From NCBI RefSeq assembly GCF_019320115.1, contig NC_089586.1, positions 2,504,804-2,568,803 of the forward strand: DNA of 64,000 bases, read 5' to 3'. Both the position numbers and the translations under genes were made by a program. This document shows, piece after piece, positions 56,910 to 64,000 of the stretch (the stretch's first letter is position 1; the number at the start of each line of letters is the position of its first letter). The DNA is from Miscanthus floridulus. Taxonomy: Eukaryota > Streptophyta > Magnoliopsida > Poales > Poaceae. The notes under the pieces are model-generated. The model saw only the letters and a program-made list of their open reading frames with translations, had not been told where the DNA came from and ran no database searches.

Positions 56910-59048
56910 CTACAAGCTTCTACTTTCGCTTGTCTTTAGAGACAACCCTCCCACCAAAGATGGTAGCAATGGTCTTGGTGGGATCCTAATATGTAGCCCC
57001 TTGTTCTTGCCTTGCTCTCCACCTTGACCATCTTCGGTCTCAGCATCATTGCACCGCTGCTTCTTTGATGGTTCTCCCTCAAGCGTAGTCTTTAGGCCCC
57101 TACACTCCCGCATGGTGTGCTTGGCATCCTTGTGGATAGGGAATGGGTCATCCAGTAGCTTGCCAAAATCCATGTCGTAGGTGCGCTTGACACGGGTGTC
57201 GACGATGTTGATGGAGGTATCAGGTCAGCGACGACGGCTTTGTCTGCCTCTCAAGCTCTCTGGACGATCGTCATGTCGAGGGTCGCGGTCATCGTGATGG
57301 TGATCATGGTCATCACGATGGTCATGACCATCGCGGCGGTGATCGTGATTGTCGTAACGTCTGTCTTCATGGTGAGCAGAGCGGGCAGCCTGTTTGGCTT
57401 CTTCCGTGCTGGCGTATCCATTCACTGTTTGAATCAGCTCATTGATGGTGGTAGGCCTCTTGCAGTACATCTTGCTATGAAGCTGCTTGTGTCGGAGCCC
57501 TTTGGTAAAGGCAGCAATGGCCTCAGCATCGGTGATGTTGGGTACGGAGTTTCTTGTCTCCAAGAAACGCCTGATGAAGTCGCGCAGAGATTCCTCGGAG
57601 GACTGATGAAGCTTTTCCAAGTCATACTTGGTGCTGGGCTGCTCACATGTAGCCATGTAGTTGTCGGTGAAGACTTTCTTAAGGTCATCCCAAGATCGAA
57701 TGGAGTTTTCCTACAAGCTAAGGAGCCAATTATTTGTAGACTGGTTAAGCATGATAGGAAGGTAGTTTGTCATGACGTCCTCATCTCCGCCCACGGCTTT
57801 TATGGTGATGTCGTATAGAGTTAGCCATTGAGCAGGGTTGGCCTTTTCATCGTAGGTATTGACACCAATGACCTTGAAGCCCACTGGCCACCGGATGGCT
57901 CGAAGCCTCTCCGTAAAGGGGCAAAGTCCTGATGCGCCAGCGGGAGTGGTGCTTGGCGAGCAATAAATCCTTCATGTTCAGCATCGAACCACCGGCGACG
58001 CTCCATCTCTGCTTTGTAGCGTGCGGACCTGCTATTTTTGATGTGACCACGGGCATCCGCACTGGCATTAAGGTGATCGCGAAGGTTGCGAGGAGCGGGT
58101 TGATTGATCTCCTAGTTACAGTTGCCGCCCTAACCTCCCTAGGGACGTGGTGGGTGGGCATCTTGGCATAAATAGGCTTCATAGTTGTCCCTAGATCCTC
58201 TATAGAGATAGGGGCCTCCAGCCTGAGGTCAGGGGGCATCGGCGCCATGATGTTGGCCTCTTCCATCATGGCGGGAGCGGCGGCTATGAGTCAAGCAGTG
58301 GAGTAAGATGGCACATCATTCCAGAACTCATTGACCTAGACTTGTGCAGCTATGATGTGCGCACGGACCTTCTCGACCTCTGGAGTGTGAGGGAGTTTGT
58401 CGAGCTCGTTGAAAGCGACAGCGAGATTGGCGCTTGGAGTATGATAGACTGGCTGGTCGCCAACCATGTCAAATGCCTCTTCTAGATTGTGTTGATGGCG
58501 GGGTGGGCCACGACCATCTTCGCCGGCCTCAGGGGCCGCTTCTACGTCTCGGTGACATTGGCGATTGATGTTCTTTGCTAGATGAGCGTCGCGCTCTTCA
58601 GCGGTTTCACCCTCCTTGGTAACACTATCATGGATGACGTGGAAAATCATGCCCTAAACCCTAGAGGGAAAGTAGGGTAGCTCGATAGGGTCTTGGTTGA
58701 TCCCTCAGAAGAATCGTCGGGGCTTTTGTCCAAGACGTGGTGAAGAGATTCGGTCGGAAGAGGGGAATCCTCCGAGAGCTGACGAATGGCCACCATGTTG
58801 ACCACGGGCGCAGGCTGACCGGAGTCAGTTGGGTCGATTACATAGAGGTTGGTGACGCGATTATGCTTGATGTGGTCGGTGATGAGGTGGTGGATGGTGT
58901 TCTGATACGTAGATCCTGCACCCTCCAGTCCGAAGGGGTAGGGCCTCGGTAGGTTCTCCATCCAGGCTTCATAGTCATCCAAGCAAAGGTCGGTGGTGGG
59001 AAGTGGTTGGCGCCGCACCATGCGCCCTTCTAGAGTAGCTGTGATCAC
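56910..59048 (-). pseudogene. gag: Gag of element D
   Basis: The N-terminal frame starts at ATG 59048 (MITATLEGRMVRRQPLPTTD) and a second overlapping frame at 58650 (MIFHVIHDSVTKEG). The capsid (about 57900-57410) reads RWPVGFKVIGVNTYDEKANP, AQWLTLYDITIKAVGGDEDV, NYLPIMLNQSTNNWLLSL, a stop, WDDLKKVFTDNY, EESLRDFIRRFLETRN and AIAAFTKGLRHKQL. A His/Asp-rich nucleocapsid follows (DHRDDHDHHHDDRDPRH), then FPIHKDAKHTMRECRGLK, which resembles a zinc-binding motif that has lost its first Cys. Stops and frameshifts make it a pseudogene. Confidence 0.83.
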
Positions 59049-59464
59049 CAGATTGAAATCTATCCACCTTGCACGGTGTGGCTGAGCTGGTCGCTCGGAC
59101 GTTGTGGCTTGGTGATCTTGGAGCGTAGGAAAATCGTCACTCGCTCTAGATCGATCTAGGATCGAATCTACGAGGAGCTGGCATTCTGTTAGGCGATCTG
59201 TGACCCGATAGATGGACGCGATTAGGTCGTCGTTGTTGATGGATCTCCTGATCTAGCAATGTGGCGCCAGGACCAGAGATGTCATTGCTAGTGTCAGCGC
59301 GATCGGTGCAGAGTGGTCCTACACCGCCTCCACGATCTCTCTGTTGCCATCGGGGCCGATGACCAAGGTCATGGATCCGACTGTGAAGATCTGGCCCAGC
59401 TCGAGGGGGGCCATGGAGCTTGGGAAGGTGACCATCTGGTTCATCATGGATTCAGCTCGCACAC

Positions 59465-59483
59465 CCCCTACTTGGCACGCCAC
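59465..59483 (-). other. Primer binding region of element D
   Basis: Directly after the LTR end TTTCATCGACA the minus strand reads GTGGCGTGCCAAGTAGGGG. This is where a tRNA would pair; the word resembles TGGCGYGCCAGGTAGGGGG seen in other cereal gypsy elements. The tRNA species was not identified. Confidence 0.5.
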
Positions 59484-59993
59484 TGTCGATGAAATCTGGT
59501 TAGCAGTCTACTGAGGGGTATGCCCACGGTAGTAGATGAATCAGTGGAGGTGTGCGTGAGGAGACCGGATGGTGACACAGAACGCAAGAGACAACGATTA
59601 GATAGATTCGAGTCGTCGGCTTGACGTAATACCCTACGTCCTATGTCCTTATGAATTGTATTGTGTGTGTTCAGATGAAAACAAGGGGTCCCTACCTGCC
59701 TTATATAGCTTGGGGGTAGGGTTACAAATCGGTTATTTCCATTCTGATCAGTTTACAAGATAGGAAGTTACAGATCGTACAATATCTATCATATCCGAGC
59801 AGATTTTGTAGATCACCAAGGATCTTCACGTTGCCTTGTGAAGCACGTCATCCTCTGGCATACTTCGCGTGGCGTTGTCTTGAGAGCTGGGCCTTGACCG
59901 GTGGCACGACCCGTGCATAGTCTTGTGGGCTGGCCTCCCCTAGCGGCTCAGCCCACGTGGAGCCTTGCGGGTACCGGGGGTCATACCCCCACA
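59484..59993 (-). repeat. 5' LTR of element D
   Basis: On the minus strand it starts TGTGGGGGTATGACCCCCGGTACC and ends TTTCATCGACA, 510 bp, with TATA box CTATATAAGGC at about 59700-59710. It aligns to 43429-43893 over its distal 460 bp. Confidence 0.87.
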
Positions 59994-60336
59994 ATCCCCA
60001 ACTAATAAAATAAACAAAAGAGATGAAAGTGGATCCCCTTGTGCCAAGCCCCTATGAGTTTTAAAATATGGTCCATTATCCCCATTGATGTTTATGCATA
60101 CCCTTCCTCCTCTCATAGTACTCATGATTTTCCTAATTAACTATTCATCAAAGCTTTTCCTGTTTAAAACTTTTTCCAGAAAACACCATTTTACACTGTC
60201 ATATGCTTTCTCAAGGTCTATTATGAAAATCACCCTCTTTATTTCTTTCTTCTCATCTCAAACAAAGTCTCATGCAGAATAACCACCCCATCTAAGATGT
60301 ATCCCCCTTTGATAAAAACAGTTTGCCTTCTATCAA
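59994..60336 (-). mobile_element. LINE reverse transcriptase, middle part
   Basis: The minus strand encodes GGYILDGVVILHETL, a degraded DLEKAYDSVKW-like box, MSTMRGGRVCININGDNGPY and FKTHRGLAQGDPLSSLLF. G-QGDPLSP is a universal LINE reverse transcriptase motif. The following part of the frame is at 43428 and below, across gypsy D. The 5' side is cut by a MITE at 60337. Confidence 0.82.
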
Positions 60337-60635
60337 GGGGTGTTTAGATGCTTTTGGAATGTCAAAACTTCTGTCCCTAATCTTTTGCTGCAAAACTTTT
60401 ATCATTCAAACTTTTGGCATTTGGTGTTTAGATGCATGGCAAAACTTTAGCCATGCAGACACAGCACGCGCCCCCAAGACATATTTTGCCTAGTTTTTGG
60501 GCCTTTTGGTCCCAAATGCCAAAAGTTTTGCAGCCCAAGTTTTGTTGTTTTTACCTATAGTGTTTAGATTCATTTTGTCAAAAGATGAGATAAAACAGCA
60601 AAAGTTTTGACCAAAATGGGAACTAAACAGGCCCT
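60337..60635. mobile_element. hAT-like MITE inside the LINE
   Basis: It is 299 bp, with ends GGGGTGTTTAGATGC and AACTAAACAGGCCC as imperfect inverted repeats. It is flanked by TCTATCAA (60329-60336) and TCAATCAA (60636-60643), an 8-bp duplication with one mismatch. Internal CAAAACTTTTG words form further inverted repeats. Confidence 0.83.
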
Positions 60636-60643
60636 CAATCAAC

Positions 60644-60860
60644 TTATCAGCCACTTCATATCTTCAAGCTCAAATTTAAGACATATTGGTCTGAATTGTT
60701 TCACATTGAAAGCATCCTTCATCTTGGGAATCAGCGTGATAGCCCCACAATTTTGTCTCCCTAAATCCAACTGAACCCCGAGAAGTCATTCACCAACTCC
60801 TTAAAATCTGATTATCTCCCAACAAACCTTGTAGAAAGCTTTCAATTCCGGCCCTCAGAG
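60644..60860 (-). mobile_element. LINE reverse transcriptase, N-terminal part
   Basis: The minus strand gives AFYKVCWEIIRF, ITLIPKMKDAFNVKQFRPIC, the conserved LIPK-x-FRPI box, in line with the part beyond the MITE. Upstream of about 60860 LINE similarity is lost, so the copy is 5' truncated, as LINE copies usually are. Confidence 0.72.
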
Positions 60861-61107
60861 CCACTGGCGCAGCCTAATGGAGGCCATACTAGGCTCTGAA
60901 GTCCGGACCCATCTTGGCTAACAACGATTAATGAAGGTTTACGTATGTATTTGCAAGTTTGGATAAACAATCCATCTAAAAAGCTATATATTGTAACATT
61001 GCTTCCCTACAAACTGCACATGTAATTCCTTCATGTTCACCTATCTCCGGTGAGTAGTACAAGCTAACCACAAAACAGTGATTAGAATCTAATAATAAAG
61101 CTAGTTG

Positions 61108-61112
<5 letters not shown>
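60861..61112. other. Intergenic sequence
   Basis: No gene or element end was recognised. Confidence 0.4.

Positions 61113-61181
<69 letters not shown>
61113..61181. repeat. (AT)n microsatellite
   Basis: An uninterrupted AT dinucleotide run of about 68 bp. It abuts the next MITE. Confidence 0.97.
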
Positions 61182-61182
<1 letters not shown>

Positions 61183-61302
61183 CAGCATGTTCGATAGTTG
61201 ATTTCTGTGCTGATAAGTCCAGTTGATGTTTGTTTGTTGTGAGAGAAAAATATTATTGGCTGACTAATAAGCCATAGCTAAAACCAACAAGCGAACATGC
61301 TG
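61183..61302. mobile_element. 120-bp hAT-like MITE
   Basis: CAGCATGTTCG (61183-61193) and CGAACATGCTG (61292-61302) are perfect inverted repeats. The interior has TTGTTGTGAGAGAAAAATATTATTGGCTG, a signature of the short CAGCCTGTTCG MITEs of grasses. Confidence 0.82.
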
Positions 61303-61740
61303 AATATATGGACAATTTGCTCCCCACCCCTTTATTACGGGTCAGGCTGCCATTGCTCGGGGCCGCTCATTGGTTCAAGAAAGCATAACTGTACACAGTA
61401 CACACGCCTTAGTAGTAAGTAGCGAAATTGCTGTGAATGTCTCCATCTCGAAGCAGCAACATGCTTTGTAAGCTCTCCTGTCAGCTTGTGCTGTGCCGTG
61501 CTGTGCCCATCGAGGAGAAAGATGAGAAGTATCTGATGGACTACCTCGCGCTCGCGGTACCGGTGCAATTTGATTACTGCAACTGGAAGCCCAACGCTGA
61601 CCGCGCGGGCCTGCCAACCCTGACCCATGAACCCCTCGGAAGATCCGTCTCGCCAGCGTCCTCAAGCCGACGGGGTCGAGCACACGTCCCCGTCGGTCGG
61701 TATTCCATGCCCATCATCGCCTTCCTGTTCGGGGCATCAG
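61303..61740. other. GC-richer sequence with unassigned frames
   Basis: Open frames on both strands (plus 61437-61751, minus 61375-61683) overlap. I recognise neither. It could be a remnant exon or upstream sequence of the host gene at right. Confidence 0.35.
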
Positions 61741-61975
61741 CACGTGTTTAGTTGGTTGAAATTTGGAATTTGGGTCACTGTAGTACTTTCGTTTTTATTT
61801 AATAATTAGTGTTTAATTATAAATTAATTAGGCTCAAAACGTTTGTCTCGTAATTTCTAACTAAATTATGTAATTCGTTTTTTTTGGTCTATATTTAATA
61901 TTTTATATATGTATTATAAAATTCGATGTGATGAGTACTGTAGTACTTTTTGAGAATTTGGATAGGAACTCAAGA
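61741..61975. mobile_element. GTGTTTAGTTGG-type MITE
   Basis: The left end GTGTTTAGTTGGTTGAAATTTGG, the core AATTAATTAGGCTCAAAACGTTTGTCTCGT and AAAATTCGATGTGATG, and the decayed right end GAATTTGGATAGGAACT follow the order of a very common grass MITE family. Confidence 0.7.
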
Positions 61976-62148
61976 CGGGCTCAGGTAGGCCCGTCTCCGT
62001 CGCCATTAGCAGCCCGGAGCGGGAAACACCACGCACAGCCACACAGGAGCTCCAGGGAATTTAAAATCGGCAAGCCGGCCGGCCGGGGGCGGATCGGATC
62101 GGATGCGTGCTGCTGCTGCTGGCCCGCCCGGCAGTCGGGTGAGGGGCC

Positions 62149-62174
62149 GGGGGGGGGGGGGGGGGGGGGGGGGG
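62149..62174 (+). repeat. 26-base G homopolymer
   Basis: GGCC is followed by an unbroken run of 26 G. It lies about 80 bp before the inferred transcription start region of the host gene. The run is prone to sequencing error, so its exact length is doubtful. Confidence 0.85.
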
Positions 62175-62224
62175 CGACGTGGCCCAAGCTGGAACACTCC
62201 TCCGCCGCGTTTTTTAGTCCCGGA

Positions 62225-62690
62225 AAGCCCTAGATATTATTATTATGGCTGCCCCGACGCCTTTCCGCTCGCTCCCTACAAAGGGAAGGCCCAGCGGTAC
62301 CCCTCCCGAGCGCACCACAGCACCACATCGAGCCGGGAGATTTGGAATCCAGCTCAGATTTCGCTTCCTCTCCCTCCGCCCTGGTGAGCACCCGGGGGCG
62401 ACGTGTGTCCCGTTGCCTTTCCTTCGCTTCGACGGCCACCTGTTGGCCTCGCATGGCTCTGCCTAGTGCCTCCTGCCAAGCGTCCAAGCTCCTGCTCGCC
62501 CGGCGGCCCAGCGCCGCGGCGGCGTCTATCCAGCCAGATCCGCGCGATCCCCGCTAATCGCCGCACCCTGCCTCAACTTCTCTAGCTCACCCGCATCCCG
62601 GCTCGGCACTGCCTTCTCCTTCCACTTCTCTATTGTATCTAGCACCCCTCATCGTCACAATTCATCGGCAGCGGCGCGCCGTCGTCTCAG
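62225..62690 (+). other. Promoter-proximal 5' exon of a host gene
   Basis: This GC-rich, CpG-rich block of about 460 bp ends in GCCGTCGTCTCAG followed by GTGAGCGCTC, a strong donor at 62691. The downstream sequence turns AT-rich at once, as a first intron would. The pyrimidine-rich leader words (CTTCCTCTCCCTCCGCC, CTTCTCCTTCCACTTCTC) fit a grass 5' UTR. A second possible donor, CCCTGGTGAGCAC, is at about 62383. No conserved coding sequence is visible, so the exon may be entirely untranslated and the coding part may lie beyond the window. Confidence 0.55.
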
Positions 62691-64000
62691 GTGAGCGCTC
62701 TCACATCTTACCCTCCTTTCCTTTCCGCGAGCTATTTATCACTTGCATTGCCTTGTTGATGTTTAAACCGGGATTTCAGTTTCACAGCACCAGATTTATG
62801 GTATGTGCTTTCACGATTTAGGACCGTGCGGGAAACCAAGTTTTTTTGCCTTTTAGATTTTAGATAGATGGCTAATATACATGTGGTGGGTCTAGAAATG
62901 TTCTCATTTTTTTTTTCGTTGATGATTGATGCAAACCCTCTCTTAGGGCATATGTCACACGCGGCCGCATAGCACTATTATTCTTATATGTTAAATTGCC
63001 GGAGAGTTTATATTGTCAGCATTGGCCACCGTGGATGTGGTATTCCTTGTAGTGTTGTAGTGTCTGCAGTTGCAGGCGACCCTTTCTTTAAGGCGAACGG
63101 TGGATTGAAACCTCCACGGAATTTGGAAGCAAATAAGTTGTTGTATATTGTATGTATTCGTGATACACATTTTTTTGGGGTCCAACTATATTATGCTTGC
63201 TGGGTATACCTTCATTGCTGTTTGTAATAACAACGATGGTATATTGATGTTTCAACCAACCGCAGTTCTGATAGGATTTGTTAAACAATTAACTGTACTT
63301 GATGACTATATGTGTATTATATACAACAACAGGTAAGACAGCCAACTTGATGTAGAACACAGAATTTTTTTGGTACGGGGTAACTAATTATGTAGGATTA
63401 GTATCAAGAATAAGCACTAGTACATTTCATTCATTTGAATATTTCTCACAATTATATAATCATAAATCTGGGCACATGAGAATTTGATTCTATATAGTGC
63501 CATGGCAAGAGATTCAGCATGTAACTTTGAAAGGAAACCAACGTGCTATACAGTGCATGATTCAAGCACTTTTTTTATGTTCCAAATGTATACGATTTGT
63601 GTCTTGGAACCATGGAGAGGGGGGTGGGGGCAGGCATGTTAAATCACTGATGTTCTCTCAAAACATGATACATTTGGTTTGAATGATAAACATAATACTA
63701 AGGGTACAGTCCATTTTTCACCCTCAAACTTGCGTGGTAGTCTGATTTTCAACCTTAAACCATGAAACTGGGTAACAAACACTCTCCAATTACCAAAACA
63801 GGACAAATTTGGTCCTCGTGCTGGTTTCAAAGTTGGTTTTGTATTTTGTAAAAATAATGAAAATCTGATGTACTGTCTAACAATTCATAAATAATTTGTT
63901 TTATAAATCAGAAAAACATGAAACTAATACCAATTGGTTTATTTACTTGTTTATAATCCATATATTGGTATTTAGAATAGGTTTATTTCTGTTTCTATAG
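62691..64000 (+). other. Probable first intron and unresolved sequence
   Basis: The stretch is AT-rich from a GTGAGC donor on. A possible short exon follows GTCTGCAGTTGCAG at about 63076 (GCGACCCTTTCTTTAAGG), but its translation is not recognised. At 63698 AAGGGTACAGTCCATTTTTCACCCTCAAACTTG resembles the left end of a common MITE; its right end is not visible. Confidence 0.4.

Larger units (their letters stand above)
43429..59993 (-). mobile_element. Element D: Ty3-gypsy (TAT-like) with antisense gene
   Basis: The minus-strand order is LTR (59484-59993), primer site, gag, protease, truncated reverse transcriptase fused to integrase (to 54546). A long antisense gene on the plus strand follows, then a partial LTR (43429-43893). 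Flanks ATTTC (43424-43428) and ATCCC (59994-59998) match at 3 of 5 with C/T differences. Independent proof is that the LINE reading frame is split exactly here. Two solo LTRs (44876-46483 and 47962-52239) are nested in the antisense gene. Without them the element is about 10.7 kb. Confidence 0.87.

Noticed and set aside
57240..57818. 192-codon plus-strand frame
   Set aside because: It is antisense to the well-supported gag of element D; its Val/Ile repeats mirror the His/Asp codons of the nucleocapsid.
61113..61181. AT run as a replication origin or promoter
   Set aside because: A simple dinucleotide microsatellite is the sufficient explanation.
61981..62197. Proline-rich minus-strand frames
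   Set aside because: They are produced by the G homopolymer and CG-rich flanks.

Overview
This is plant nuclear DNA from a grass genome. Coding density is very low. Almost everything recognisable is a transposable element of a grass type, nested several layers deep: SIRE-like Ty1-copia LTRs, TAT-like Ty3-gypsy elements with antisense genes, CACTA elements, a Pack-MULE, a LINE and several small MITE families. The repeat families look like those of panicoid grasses (sorghum, Miscanthus, sugarcane, maize), but the species cannot be fixed by reading alone.

Layout: 406-1792 is a Pack-MULE carrying gene fragments, including a C2H2 zinc finger. 3083-3535 is a broken DUF716-like fragment, and 5088-5860 is a GC-rich leader-like block on the minus strand. 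5997-15036 is a minus-strand SIRE-like copia element with gag but no recognisable pol (element A). 15037-16750 plus 27828-31637 is a plus-strand gypsy remnant (element B). It is split by a complete gypsy element (element C, 16751-27827) with a perfect AAGGG target duplication. 31721-38771 is a solo copia-type LTR (E) containing a 5.0 kb CACTA element with several host-gene fragments. 38772-43113 holds MITEs, a nested Stowaway-like element and a CACTA remnant. A LINE on the minus strand (43113-60860) is split by gypsy element D (43429-59993) and by a hAT-like MITE. Element D is itself split by two solo LTRs (44876-46483, target duplication ATGGC; 47962-52239). 61113-61975 holds an AT microsatellite and two MITEs. 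From about 62225 to the right edge the sequence looks like the promoter, 5' exon and first intron of an ordinary host gene on the plus strand.

The most interesting biology is a shared design in the three gypsy elements. Between pol and the 3' LTR each carries a region on the strand opposite to gag-pol with its own TATA box. In element C two tandem, divergent copies of a small spliced gene can be reconstructed; in the first, three exons with GT-AG introns keep frame across 675 nt. In element D the antisense gene encodes a protein of the 'putative gypsy type transposon' family (PF04195 type) followed by coiled coils. In element B only a TATA box and leader are clear. All copies are decayed by stops, many of them TAG where the family has Gln.

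Inferred order of events: the LINE and gypsy B are old; element D inserted in the LINE; solo LTR F and the 4.3 kb LTR landed in D; element C landed in B; CACTA landed in LTR E. No intact protein-coding gene lies completely inside the window.
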